Of a DNA stretch of 40,824 bases, positions 10,504-22,305 are shown piece after piece (the stretch's first letter is position 1; each line of letters opens with the position of its first letter). A program made the translations under genes and the position numbers. This DNA is from Nemertoderma westbladi (taxonomy: Eukaryota > Xenacoelomorpha > Nemertodermatida > Nemertodermatidae). The DNA is taken from positions 1 to 40,824 of the forward strand of contig JAUCBJ010004376.1 in the NCBI GenBank assembly GCA_032718475.1. Reading direction: 5' to 3'. Below the pieces are notes generated by a model. It was not told the DNA's origin, did not search any database, and saw nothing but the letters and a program-made list of their open reading frames with translations.

Positions 10504-11135
10504 CATGGTATTTGCGTCCGTACTCCGTACTGTAACTGTACTTCAATCCATACCGCACCACAGTACCGGTACCGGTACAGTCTTTTAATCTGACTTTTTA
10601 TCACCTGGCCACCTCTACCAGTCTACTGACCTATTGGGCTATTACTGTATTACAGTATTAATTAACAATGTTTTATCATAATTCTGTTTTGTATTACTGT
10701 ATTATTCTTTTACCGGTCAGCCGGTAAATAATTTTAGGCTATTGCAGTATTTCTGTAGGCCTATTTATTTATTGCCAATTATAATATTTACAATAGGCTA
10801 ACTACTGAACTATTTCATACAACTACGACTGTACGAGCACAAAATTTATTACAGTAGGCCTATTGTACAAGCTGACAAGCACACAATTTTGTAGAATTTC
10901 AACTGTTCAAGCCGGTACAGCGGTACCAGCTGTACACAGGCTGACAGGTACATTCAGCTGGTCCTGGCACCAGGTAGCCAGACACCAGACAGACAGCCAG
11001 AGCCATAGTGCTGCAGTGCCAGAAGGAACCAAAACAATAGGCCCAAAACTGTAAACTGCTAAACGATTTGAAAAAATAAAAATTCGAATTTTTCTGAGTC
11101 AGTTAGTATGTAGTATTACAGTATTACTGTAGTAC
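10504..11135. other. Interval without recognised genes
   Basis: Contains ACCGGTACCGGTAC near 10565 and several TAGGCCTA octamers. The frame at 10863-11054 is short and unlike any known family. Confidence 0.4.
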
Positions 11136-12780
11136 CGTCAGTCAGTGATCTATGCCAAAATTGGCAGTTTTCAAAAATGGAAGTTTTTATTCCAATTTCG
11201 GCATTAATTCCAAAATTGGAACTAGTACTGATAGGCACCAGTCAGCCAGTTATTAGATTAATAATGTATTTTGACAGTTTGAACTAATCTATTTTCATGC
11301 AAATTTATTACCGTATAATGCATTATATTTCGGTAACCGAACTTAGATCCTGCAGTTCGTGACTTTGACAGTTTGAGGAACTTATCTATGCGAACTTGGG
11401 TCCTATATATGCGAACATAGATCCTATATCTGGCAGTCTCGTTGAACTTAGATCCTAACTAAGTGAACTTAGATCCTATCCGGTAGTCTGGGGGAGCTTA
11501 GATCCTAACTACTGAACTAGGTGAACTTAAGATCCCAAATTTATACAAATTCCTTAGCACACGCTAGACTGCTAGAGGAGAGGCGAACTTAGATCCCACA
11601 TCATGTAGTGCTGGCCATGTTCAATTGATATTTTAGTATTGTACTGTGTTACATTTTACATTAAGCTGTTAAGCATATAAAAGTACTTACAGACTTATAA
11701 TGATCTAATGCAAATAAGTCATACACTCAGAGTAGTTGCGATTAGTTACTCACCAATAAACTATAATTTGCAAATTAATAGCTATTTCGGTGCAATGTAT
11801 TATTTATTATTATTATGGTAGTAGGATCTATAAGTTCGCTTCCCTTCAAGCGTGATAATATTTACAGTAAGGTCTGCTGGCCTATGGCAGTATGGGGATG
11901 ACGTTTTTACATTAACACAGCTATGGCTGTATGGTACAGCAATATACTGATATATACCGTACAGATATATGCAAGGTGCAAGGTATATGCATAGTTCGTA
12001 TGTTGAGGATCGAAGTTCATATGGGAAGGATCTAAGTTCGTATGGCAGTATGGGAAGTATCTAAGTTCGCTCTAGGATCTAAAGCGGTTACTTATGCAGT
12101 AGACAGGTAGATGTGTGGCACAAAGTCGGCATTTAATAAAACAAAAGGCACTGGTAATGAATGACCGCCTCTGGCTGTCTGGAAGTACTAACACTAACAC
12201 AACAACTGGAACTAAGTCTTCTTCAAGCTAAGCAGGTGATGGTGATAGCGTTAAGGTATTCGGATATTGGATAGTACAAGTACCGTACCTACTGTACGTA
12301 CACATATACTACCACACACAAGCACATGCAACTCACTAGAATGTATAATGTCACACATCACAGCTGTCACAGCATGACACTGACACATTTACAACAAAAG
12401 TTCAGTAATATACCAATATACAGATATATGCCTGCAAGCTGCAACTCAGCAACTACAACCACTCTCTCTGTCAGTCTGCAGCTTCTCTTCCTCTATCAGA
12501 ATAAAAAATGCCAAAAACGGCAGATCAAAAACTTCCAATTTTGGAACTAGAGGTTACAGTATCAAAATTTTAATCATAAAAAAGCAAAAGCATGGTGAAT
12601 TTTTTTTTATCTCGGTCAAAAGTTTCTAAATGCATCAAAATATAATTTTTTGCAAAATTTAGTTAACCCCAGCCAATATTGGCTGACCCTGGTCAGAAAA
12701 TATATAAAAAATTCCAATTTTGGCATGAAAACTTCCAATTTTGAAAAATGCCAATTTTGGCATAGATCAGTGACTGACCG
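11136..12780. mobile_element. TIR element with subterminal GAACTTAGATCC arrays
   Basis: The left end (GTCAGTCAGTGATCTATGCC, then AAAATTGGCA and TGGAAGTTTT) is the inverse of the right end at about 12727-12780 over about 50 bp. Inside the left end, about nine copies of GAACTTAGATCC-like motifs lie at 11339-11597. Inside the right end, four or five copies in the opposite orientation lie at 11825-12082. This symmetric layout fits clustered protein-binding sites near transposon ends (inference). No transposase frame is present, so the element would be non-autonomous. Confidence 0.78.
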
Positions 12781-13769
12781 TAACTGATTAATGCAGTAAT
12801 CAGGTTCAGGTACCGGTAATGTGCCCAAATTTTAATGTTAATGCTCAGCCTGCCAGCCCATTTCAATTTCAATAATGAATAGGCCTACTGGCCTAGCAGC
12901 CTGCTAGTACTGTAGTACCGGTACCCGTATTACCAGTTGCCAGTCGGTGATATAGGCGATTTTGGACTTATTCCAATTTTGGAACTTTGTGCGAGGGTAG
13001 ATTCCGAAATCGGAATACACTCCAAAATTGGACTTTTCTAAATTAAAAAAAAATATTTTAAGTCCTGCAAGTATAGGCCTATTTCCATCATAAATTCTAT
13101 CATTTTTCAATAAATATATGTTTTTTGTGCCAAATTAATTATTCCTACCATGCTTTTGCGGAAATTTATTCATACATTCCAAAATTGGACTTTGTTTGCA
13201 GAGATGCTATGTAGGATGACTGCTGTAACACTAACAAGGTACAGGGGTCCGTCCATAAGGTTATATGCAGATATGGCAGTATGGGCATGACTATGTCAGT
13301 ATGTAGAGCTGTACCCCTGTACCCTGTCTGCCTGTACAGCAAACAGCACAGTTTTACACTAGAAGCACAGCTGCAGCGAGACCCTAGACCAAGCAGCAGC
13401 TTGGTCTATTGGTGACATTCCTGGTTCGATCCCTAGATGGCAGGATGGGGCACGTCAGCCTGGGCACGGTACGGTGCACGGCTGCACGGGGGCAGCACTG
13501 TTTGAGCACAGCTGCACAGTGCTTTAAATGCTTCAGCGTAGACCAACCCTAGCTTTCATCCTTGTGAGTGGTCGATAAATGGGAACCAAGGCAACTTTGG
13601 AAAACATAATGGAAGGTTTACTATGGAATATCATCCGTGGTGGTGAACAGGCATTCCTTGGCTTTATTAGCCTAAAAAGATTATTATATTATTATTATAA
13701 AAGATTATTAATTATAGATTATATTATATTATATACGATTATAGAAGAAAATAGATTATTAGAAAAAAT

Positions 13770-15236
13770 TATAAACATTTCAACGGCTTGTTACATAATG
13801 TTACAGTATGCCACGTGCTGTGTGAAGGTCTCATAAACGTTTCAACAGCTTGTTACACAATCTTACAGTGCGCCTCGTTCTGCGCGAAGGCCTTTTAAAC
13901 TTTCCAACACCTTGCTGCCTGGCTGCCTTGTTACACAATGTTACACTACGTCACATGCTGCGCGAAGATCTCAAACGTTTCAACAGATTGTTTCAGTATC
14001 TCACATAACTGCATAATGCTTGAAGGCGGGAAGGTATCTTAATCGTTTCAACAGTTTGTTACACAATGTTGGAGTACGCCACGTGCTGCGCGAAGGTCTC
14101 TTAAACTTTTCAACAGCTTGTTAACAATGTTACACTACGCCAATTGCTGCGCGAAGGTATCTTAAAGTTTCAACAACTTGTTACACAATGTTACAGTATA
14201 CAACGTGCTGCGTGAAGGTCTCTTAAACGTTTTAACAGTTTGTTACAAAATGTTGGATTACGCCATGTGCTGCGCGAAGGTCTCTTAAACTTTTCAACAG
14301 CTTGTTACACAATGTTACAGTACGTCACATGCTGCGCGAAGGTCTCAAACGTTTCAACAGATTGTTTCAGTATCTCACATAATGCGTGAAGGCAGGAAGG
14401 TACCGGTATCTTAATCGTTTCAACAGATTGTTTCAGTACCCCACGTGCTGCTTGAAGGTCTATTAAACGTTTCAACAGCTTGTTAACAATGTTACAGTAC
14501 ACCACGTGCTGCACGAAGGTTTCTTAAACGTTTCAACAGCTTGTTACACAATGTTGGAGTACGCCACGTGCTGCGCGAAGGTCTCTTAAACAATGTAACA
14601 GTTTGTTACACAATGTTACAGTGCGCCATGTGCTGCGCCAGGGTCTCTTAAACGTTTCAACAGCTTGTTACACAATGTTACAGTTCGCCACATGCTGCGC
14701 AACGGTCTCAAACGTTTCAACAGATTGTTTCAGTACCCCACATGCTGCACGAAGGTCTATTAAACGTTTCAACAGCTTGTTAACAATGTTACAGTACGCC
14801 ACGTGCTGCGCGATGGTCTCTTAAACGTTTCAACAGCTTGTTACACAATGTTGGAGTATGCCACATGCTGCGCGAAGATCTCTTAAACGTTTTAACAGCT
14901 TGTTACACAATGTTACAGTTCTGCAGTTCGCAACATGCTGCGCGAAGGTCTCAAACGCTTTAAAAGATTGTTTCAGTATCTCGCATACTGCGAGAAGGTC
15001 TCTCAAACGTTTCATCAGATTGTTACACAATGTTACAGTATCCCATGTGCTGCACGAAGGTCTCTTAACGTTTCAATAGATTGTTTCAGTATCCAACGTG
15101 CTGCATTAATGTATCTTTAACGTTTCAACAGATTGTTACAGTGTCCCACATGCTGCACGATGGTCTCTTAAATGTTTCAATGGATTGTTTCAGCATCTCA
15201 CAGACTGCGTGAAGGCAGGAAAGACATCAAGGCAGG
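13770..15236 (+). repeat. 62-bp satellite array, about 24 units
   Basis: The units are about 62 bp (variants 53-68) and contain GTTTCAACAGCTTGTTACAC, AATGTTACAGTACGCCACGT and GCTGCGCGAAGGTCTCTTAA. Units containing ATTGTTTCAGTATCTCACAT form a second subtype that alternates with the first. The right part ends in GAAGGCAGGAAGG, where the 2.7-kb element inserted. Frames through the array are repeat artefacts. Confidence 0.93.
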
Positions 15237-15917
15237 AAGGGCAGTCAGGGAGATCATCAAATTTGAGAATACCTCAAATTTCAAATTATAGACCCAATTT
15301 TGGAATTACCTCAATTTTAATACAAGGTTAGGTTAATTCTCTAAATTTGAGTTATACCCCAAATTTGAATTTCATAGCAGCATAGTCAGATACAGACAGA
15401 AGTCATAGTTGACCTAGTTCAGTAGTTGTTAGCTTGTTACTGTATTGCAAAGGTAAAAAAATAAACTGATGTAGGCCTAGGGTAGTGTCTGAGTGTTGTG
15501 AAATATAATAATTAAAATTAAAACATATTCAGTATTAGTTTAAAAAGGCTTATACTTAAAAAGGCTACTGGTAGGGGTGCAGTGGGGTGGCTGATCAGAT
15601 GGTAGACATATAAAACGAAGTACAGAGCTTAAAGAACTTATATTTTTATATTGTTACTTTTTTGCTTGAATCAGTGAATATGCCCTAAAATCGGGAGAAA
15701 AAGTAGTAGGCCTACTTTTTTTCCCCACTAGTAGGGAAAAAGTTGTCCCCGTAATATCTGAATATTGTAACTTTTTGTTGGGCACAGCTTTTGCAAAGTC
15801 GGCAACACAGCAACCTGCAATAATATTGAATAATATTGCCACATAATAATGCATCATAGAGCCATAATTTTGCATTGATTTTACTTTTTCTCCCGGTAAA
15901 AAAAGTAAAATAAAACA

Positions 15918-16187
15918 TTGGCACTTGTGTCAAATAGGGCTGTAGGAGACCCTCCTAGCTCCTATTCTGCTAATCCTGAAATCACCAAAACTAAAGTCAC
16001 TTTCACTAGTGTCCGGTTACAGGGTTAGCAAAGGAGCAGGTTACAGAGGTGAGTTGAAAGTAACCAAAAAACAATAAACAAGAGTTAGGAATATTGATAT
16101 CACCTGCACTAAATTTCAGCATTAGCTGGTGATTTCAGGATTAGCAGATTAGGAGGGTCACCTATTTGATTTGACACAAGTGCCAAA
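15918..16187. repeat. Inverted repeat enclosing an 84-bp-satellite core
   Basis: TTGGCACTTGTGTCAAAT...GCTAATCCTGAAATCACC (15918-15987) pairs with GGTGATTTCAGGATTAGC...TTTGACACAAGTGCCAAA (16128-16187). Between the arms, 16031-16089 carries AAGGAGCAGGTTACAGAGG, then CCAAAAAACAATAAAC, the reverse complement of the 8.2-10.0 kb satellite unit. Confidence 0.85.
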
Positions 16188-16574
16188 ATATTTTTGGTGG
16201 AATTTCTAAAATTTCATTGAAAGTGTTGATCAAAATTTTTGATCGAAATGTATATGTACAATCATTTCGTAATGTTACAATTTTGGAATAAAAAGCAAAA
16301 TCCATCCCTACACACTATCGACTATTGCAATGCAACTTTAGTGCCTGCAAGGTTTACTCCAGAAATGAGATAAAGCCTCGAGAATAGGTTGGTGAAAAAG
16401 GTTATACTTTTTGCCCAAGTTATAAATGATTCTGGTTCCTCATAAGGTCAATTTATAAGGATTTACTGATTTATGTATGTATAGTAGGCCTATAAACAAA
16501 CAGTCACTTAGATTTCTAAAACATTTCAGATGTCTTCTTGATAAGAAAGCAGAGTCTAAAGACTGTTTAAAAGA

Positions 16575-16790
16575 CTAGCGATTAGTGATGAGATGATGAT
16601 GTTTCTACTGTGTTCCAGGTCCAGCATGTTCCATATGTTAATGACCCTGATAAAGAAGAGGTGATGTATGGAAAAAGCAGACCCAGACATGGCAGCATGG
16701 GCAGATGGGCGGGGCTTGGCCTTTGCTTCATAATTTTATTATATATGGCCAGGTCATGATTGCATTGGATGTCTGGCTGGGATATTATGT
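16575..16790 (-). pseudogene. Possible decayed LINE C-terminal fragment
   Basis: On the minus strand, different frames read NHDLAIYNKIMKQRP and then FFIRVINIWNMLDLEHSRN. This resembles the conserved tail of many LINE ORF2 proteins (a GH...K...R segment followed by FF..RV...WN.L). At least one frameshift separates the two parts. It could be chance similarity. Confidence 0.35.
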
Positions 16791-17913
16791 TGCACATTGT
16801 TGTAATGGAGGATCAGGTTTAGATTTTTACATATAAGTTTAAAGCACATTATCAAATTGAACTTTAATTGATGTATTATTGTATACTGCAGTAGGTGGTG
16901 GTTCCAACTTTAGAGTCTCCAGTTGCCAGTCATATAGAATAACTAACAAAAGAATCAAGTCCACATATATTGTATAAACCACGTCAACCTGTCAACCTTT
17001 GCGGCAACATTTGTCTGGGCTCCAAACTGATGGTACAGTATTCCAATTGACAGATAGAGCTAGGACATAGGACAGGCGAATATTACATAAGTCTTCAGGC
17101 TATCAGGAGAGGAATGGCTTCATTTGATATACAAAGTGTTAAAGAGGACATCAACAACCAGAAAACATATTTTTTTCCGAAGATGTGTGATATGAATGAT
17201 GAACAGAACAGATGAATGCCAGAATATGTAAACTTCCAAATTCTGGAATTGATTCAACATCCACAAGATATAGTAGGTCTTCCTGAGTCTGTGACTGTGC
17301 AGCTGTGTGAGCTTGAATCTCGCAACAGTGAGGATTTGGTCTACTGTTCTTCTTACCAACAGTAAGGCTGTAAGGATAGAGAATTTCTCTAGTCTTCTGC
17401 ATTTTTCTCACCAATCACTAACGGAGTTAACAATCATTAAAGTTATTGACTGTAAGTTACTGTGCTGTAAGGTTAAGCCTACCCTGCATACATGTCATGT
17501 CACAGGTTACACTGGTCACCCATTCTCACCAAGCTCTATAAGCACTAAGCAGCAAAGCCTACTGCTACACCCTACTGCTGACAGGCTGGTGATGTTGTAG
17601 TTGTACAGGCTGGCGAAATTTGAGGTTTTGTCTCAAATTTGAGGTTTAACCTCAAATTTCAATTTTCGCCCCCAATAAAAGCATGTTTGCATCGGTGAAA
17701 TATTTTATTGCATCGATAAAAGTTCTTATTTTACATTATATTTTAACATATTAAAAGTAGAAGTTGCTCCAATAGTTTCCCTAAGTCGCAGCAACACTCG
17801 ATATTATGAGTCTAAAAATACCTCAAATTTGAACAAAAAACCCAAATTTTCGACAGTCTATTACCAGAATTCGAAATTTGGGGTAACCCCAAAATTGATG
17901 ATCTCCCTGACTG

Positions 17914-18012
17914 AAGGGCAAGGTATCTTAATAATTTCAACAGATTGTTACAGTACCCCCCATGTGCTGCTGCTGCACGAAAGGTCTCTTAAACGTTTGA
18001 TCGGATTGTTTT
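17914..18012 (+). repeat. Remainder of the 62-bp satellite after the insertion
   Basis: The sequence GGTATCTTAATAATTTCAAC, then AGATTGTTACAG and GGTCTCTTAAACGTTTG, continues the 13.8-15.2 kb satellite on the far side of the 2.7-kb element. Confidence 0.85.
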
Positions 18013-18052
18013 AGTCGTTTTATTCACGTTTGGTTTGAGTTGGTTTGCAGTG

Positions 18053-18282
18053 CAGACTTCATTTCACATTCTGATATTATTTATTGACATTCTAGTTTTT
18101 AAAATCTATTTACACATGTACATTGGCAAAGTGAAAATAAATAGAGTAAATAAGAAAATATCTTCAGACTTCATTTCACATTCTGATAATATTTATTGAC
18201 ATTCTAGTTTTTAAAATCTATTTACGTAACCTATGTACAGTACATTGACAAAGTGAAACAAAATAGAGTAAATAGATAAATT
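18053..18282 (+). repeat. Tandem duplication, about 112 bp x 2
   Basis: CAGACTTCATTTCACATTCT begins copies at 18053 and 18165. Both continue with TTTATTGACATTCTAGTTTT and end near AAATAGAGTAAATA. The copies differ by a few substitutions and a small insertion near 18228. Confidence 0.9.
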
Positions 18283-18774
18283 TCATCCAGAAAAGACAAC
18301 TGTGGGCTTAAGTGCTGCTATGTGCTGTTCAATACAAACAATACGCTACCCATTCTGCCATTTTACTGCAGTGTGCTCGTGCTGTCAGACTGTACGTACA
18401 GTGTACAGGTGTAGTACAGTAGTATAGTGCAGTAGTGCTGATGGAAAGACAAAATTGGAACTAAAGTCCTAAATTGGATGCGCAAAACTTTAAATGTCGG
18501 TTGTCTTTGTGGTGCACTGTGAAATTTTCTCGTGCACGGTTAAAACTCTTATTTTGTAGTAAAGAACATGTAGGTTAAATTTCAGATCCCGTCTGAAAAA
18601 ATTGTAGGCTGGGGAAAATTCACTGTAATTCATATCAAAATTAATTCCGATATTGGAATGGAAGTCCAATTTTGACTTAGCAAGTTCCAAAATTGGATCA
18701 AGTCCAAAATCGCCTATATCACCAACTGATTACAGTATGCAATATTCAGTATTAGCAGATTAGTCCTAGCACCT

Positions 18775-18940
18775 AGCCAGGTTGGAATTCTTGCTGCAAA
18801 ACGCGGACTGGCGGATGCGTACCTGCCAGCCTGCGCGAATGACCGCGAACCAGAACCAGATGCGCGTTCGGGTGAGACAGGTGCGCGTTTGTGCAGCCAG
18901 GCAGCAGCGCGCAGCTCTGACTGTCTGATGCGCACCACAA
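18775..18940. other. CpG-rich block
   Basis: A locally GC- and CpG-rich stretch (GCGCG, ATGCGCG repeated) between AT-rich flanks. It begins with CCAGGTTGGAATTC at 18777-18790, which recurs in inverse at 26124-26137 beside another CpG-rich block. No gene is recognised in it. Confidence 0.5.
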
Positions 18941-18956
18941 ATTAATTGATGATTAT

Positions 18957-20470
18957 GTGATTACGACTGTACGGTACGAAAATACACAAAAAAAATTTCC
19001 GTTGTTCTGTTCCGTTTTCCAAAAGTTTGTGTATGTGTGTGTGTCAGTGTGTTGGAAGCCATAATTCTGTAATTGTCAGAAGCCAATAATTAACTGCCTT
19101 TTCCTTGAACATAGCTGCATAGAGCATAGATTGATAGAGTCCCAGTACAGCAGTAGCCAATAAACGCTGCGTATTTCTAGCTTTACTTGTCATCAGAGGC
19201 ATCCTGCAACTTCCCTTGCAGCTTTGTCAGCTTGCTTTAATGCTTTCATCTGCAAAATTGTTGTTGCTCAGCGACTGTTAGCGGTTGTTCGAGGAATTGC
19301 AGAATTGAACTAGCCATAGCTGCATAGTATAATTATAATTGTTCGCTAAGACAGTAAGATGGCTTGTAGCTTTAGCTGCACGAAGGCCTCACTCGTGTTA
19401 TTAAGACTGTATTATATTACGTTAGTAAACCAGGTAAAGTCAGAAAGTAACAATGTATTATTATTTATTAAGTATGACTTAATTATATAAGCCAACTCTA
19501 CTCACTGTATGTTAATGTTTACTAACATTACTATTATCAGATTACCGGTATTAACTTCATTTAATGGTAATGTTTACTGGTACCTAATGAAAATTAAGTA
19601 TTGCATATTTATTCAAATTTTATGGATACATGACCGAACGTAATCAGGATCGAATGTAACATAGTTATTACGTATCGAACGTAACCGCAATTATGTTACA
19701 TTGGATCCTATAACTATGTTACATTCGATCTACAAATTACTAAGCCCGAATGTAACATTGCCATTTACAGATTTAAAGGAGCAGGTTACAGAGGCGTGTT
19801 GGGGGAACCAAAACAATAAACGAAAGTTAACAAATGTTACAAGATTATGCAGGTTGCTTTTATTTAAAGGCTGAAAGGAGCAGGTTACAGAGGCGTGTTG
19901 GGGGAACCAAAACAATAAACGAAAGTTAACGCACATGTTACAAGATTATGTAGATACTTAATTGGGTCTTTGTTTTGTACTCTCCAACACCAAACTGTTT
20001 CTTCCTGTAAATAAATGAAGCATTTAATCTGTTAACGCCTGAAATCAAAACGAACTGAAATAAAAGTATGTTACATTCGATCTTAGTAATTTGTAGATCG
20101 AATGTAACATAGTTATAGGATCCAATGTAACATAATTGAGGTTACGTTCGATTCATAAAAACTATGTTACATTCGATCCTGATTACGTTCGGTCTGTCAC
20201 CCAAATTTTATACAGTAGAGTACCGGTAGCTGAGTAGGGCCTAATGTATTTTCAAGTGTAAATATACTGGATTAAAATTTTTTTTAAAATATTAACAATG
20301 TTGATGTTGCAATTATATTTATTATGTAGATTCAAAGTACTAGGCCTACAGTCTGACAGTACTAAGATAAGCTTTGAAACGCTCAAACTTGTAAAAAAGG
20401 ATGATGTATGAGGGGTGCTGGTCACCTCGCCGCACTGCCACTTCGCTGCAAGTCATCTCGCCGCAGATAT
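18957..20470 (+). repeat. Long segmental duplication, copy 1 (interrupted)
   Basis: From ATTACGACTGTACGG onward, this matches 25109-25890 in the same orientation through CCGTTGTTCTGTTCCGTTTT, CATCAGAGGCATCCTGCAAC, AGCGACTGTTAGCGGTTGTT and GTTAGTAAACCAGGTAAAGT. The match is broken by a palindromic element at 19624-20201 and then resumes (AGTAGAG, GTATT, CAAGTGT, ATATACTGG). It ends in the CACCTCGCCGC motif cluster. It contains no gene that I recognise. Confidence 0.88.
19624..20201. mobile_element. MULE-like or fold-back palindromic element with a 10-bp duplication
   Basis: The arms (19624-19757 and about 20067-20201) are near-perfect inverted repeats of about 135 bp. Each holds about five alternately oriented copies of GATCGAATGTAACAT. 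CAAATTTTAT occurs directly outside both ends, at 19614-19623 and 20202-20211. The duplicated locus at 25.7 kb lacks the element and has CACATTTTAT there once, which is the empty site. Long TIRs plus a 9-10 bp duplication fit Mutator-like elements (inference). The centre carries two units of the 84-bp satellite in reverse orientation, at about 19775-19860 and 19875-19955. Confidence 0.88.
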
Positions 20471-20545
20471 TGTGCAGCGAGGTGTCTTGCGGCGAGGTGT
20501 CTCACTGTGATTGCCATTTCGCCGCAAATTATCGGACACCTCGCC
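20411..20545. repeat. CACCTCGCCGCAA motif cluster, both orientations
   Basis: About seven imperfect copies: CACCTCGCCGCA, TTCGCTGCAAGTC, TCTCGCCGCA, then the inverse GCAGCGAGGTG and TTGCGGCGAGGTG, then TTTCGCCGCAAA and CACCTCGCCGCAAGTC. It partly corresponds to ACACCTCGCCACAA near 25850 in the duplicated copy. Confidence 0.75.
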
Positions 20546-21125
20546 GCAAGTCAATATTAATCATTTATTTCTATATTTACAGTGAAGCCTACTAAGCCTA
20601 GTTATGGCATTGGACATTATTATAAGAAGAAATAAAATAATACGGTAAGGTTGGTTGTTCTATTATAATTACTGTATTATTATTATAGATATACAGCGAG
20701 AGTATTTCAGTAACGTATTAGATTATAGTCAAACAGTCCTACTCGTATGTTTGTCAAAAATGTTGATCAGTTGTTTAAAACAAGTGTGACGTTATGAACG
20801 TTAAAAAATTTATATTTAAAATTGTAATGTATGCCTGCAGTATATTTCACTAGTTAAAATTTGGAATAAAACCTTTCATTGCGAAATTTATATTTCTAAT
20901 AACTATTTACGTACATGTACAATGCGTAGGCCTACATGGGTAGTTTTAGTAATGCAGTAACTAAGTACGGAAACGGAAGTAAGGTACATAACATAATGTA
21001 ATAAGGTTAATACTGTACAGTATGTTTATGTTAACTGATCGCCAACTCTAAGGGTCTGTTCACATATTACTATGGGGAGGGGAGGGTTCGGGAATAAATG
21101 TTACGTTTGCAAAGGGTCTGAGGTG

Positions 21126-21168
21126 TGGGGATGGGGGGTGGGGGCGGGTTGTCGGGGTCGGGGTAGGG
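21126..21168 (+). other. G-quadruplex-prone G-rich tract
   Basis: Seven runs of three or more G separated by 1-5 bases (GGGG, GGGGGG, GGGGG, GGG, GGGG, GGGG, GGG) in 43 bp, preceded by GGGGAGGGGAGGG at 21074-21086. The pattern satisfies the usual four-tract G4 rule several times over. Whether it folds in vivo is inference. Confidence 0.8.
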
Positions 21169-21876
21169 TGCTTTCAATATACGACGATATTTGCAGTTTA
21201 AAGTTTACATTTATGATTTGCAATGTTTTTCTTTTATATTAAATTGCCACATTAGGGTTCAACAGAAGGCACTTTATGGTGCCGAACCGAACCGAAGCAG
21301 GGCCAACTTCGGGCCGAACCGAACCGAATCCGAACCGAAGTTCAGAAAGTTAGCAAGTTATGGTCATAAATTCGTATTTACGTCACTACAGCACTATAGG
21401 CCTACTGGCCTGCTGGCAGTGGCAGACTGGTACCTATTTGGTCTGCGGACTTAGCAAGAAAGCTATGATTAATTAAAAAAATAAGTACTACAAAATAAAA
21501 TGACAATATTTACATTACTGTACATTACTAACCTAAACTACTGTATACTTACTGTATGCACCACATTTTAACCCGTAGTAAGCCGTACAGTACACAGTAG
21601 TGACATCAAATTTAGAAAACCTCACTAAAAGTACAGGTAGTCTTTGTAATACTATTTATATGAGGTAGTAGGTATATTTCTGTATTTGGTATTATGTATC
21701 AAAGTTATGATTATTAAAAAATAGGTACTACAAAGTAAAATGGCAATAGGCCTATTTATTTAGCCTAACCTAAACTACTGTATAATTAAGCTAATTTTGA
21801 AACTACCCGGCAAGTAAGCTGAAAACAATTAAAAAAATAATGCCATTTAAATGGAAGTTCGTGTAAACGTTAAGCA

Positions 21877-22275
21877 GACAGTGGTGCAGACACCTGGTGC
21901 GGACAGTGGTGCAGACACCTGGTGCGGACAGTGGTGCAGACAGTGGTACAGCGTGCAGACGGTGGTGCAGGCACTGGTGCAGACACTGGTGCAGACAGTG
22001 GTGCAGACACAGGTGCAGACAGTGATGCAGACAGTGGTGCAGCGTGTAGACAGTGGTTCAGACACTGGTGCAGACACTGGTGCAGGTGCAGACAGTGGTG
22101 CAGACAGTGATGCAGACACTGGTGCAAACACTGGTGCAGACAGTGGTGCAAACTAGTGCAGAAAGTGGTGCAGACACTGGTGCAGACAGTGGTGCAGACA
22201 CTGGTGCAGACAGTGTTGCAGACAGTGATGCAGACAGTGGTGAAGGCAGTGGTGCAGACACTGGTGCAGACCCAG
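21877..22275 (+). repeat. 12-bp array GCAGACAGTGGT / GCAGACACTGGT, copy 1
   Basis: Tandem 12-bp units, with ACAGTGGT and ACACTGGT variants interspersed, running to the CAGACCCAGGTTGGAATTT boundary. Because 12 is a multiple of 3 and no unit frame has a stop, every reading frame is open, giving 4-aa repeats such as ADSG/ADTG. These are not genes. Confidence 0.95.
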
Positions 22276-22305
22276 GTTGGAATTTATGTAGAGTTTGCTC
22301 AACAT

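Larger units (their letters stand above)
15242..17913. mobile_element. 2.7-kb TIR element inserted in the 62-bp satellite
   Basis: The left end CAGTCAGGGAGATCATCAA is repeated in inverse at the right end (TTGATGATCTCCCTGACTG, 17895-17913). It is bounded by AAGGG at 15237-15241 and 17914-17918, a 5-bp duplication. Satellite sequence stops at the left end and resumes right after the right end (GGTATCTTAATAATTTCAAC), which confirms insertion. The subterminal DNA is rich in CTCAAATTTGAGG-type palindromes on both sides. No transposase is recognised. A possible decayed LINE tail and a palindrome with a satellite core lie inside. Confidence 0.85.
12941..18728. mobile_element. Putative 5.8-kb composite TIR element
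   Basis: CAGTCGGTGATATAGGCGAT at 12941-12960, continuing through TTTGGACTT and CCAATTTTGGAACTT to about 12986, is repeated in inverse at 18682-18728 with few mismatches. The termini resemble those of the neighbouring element at 11.1-12.8 kb. The interior contains a 62-bp satellite, a younger inserted TIR element and a tandem duplication, but no transposase. No target-site duplication is clear, so the two ends could belong to separate short elements. Confidence 0.6.

Noticed and set aside
13375-13445. Second SINE or tRNA-like head (GGTTCGATCCC near 13422)
   Set aside because: The B-box match is good, but the best A-box candidate is only about 10 bp away, far too close.
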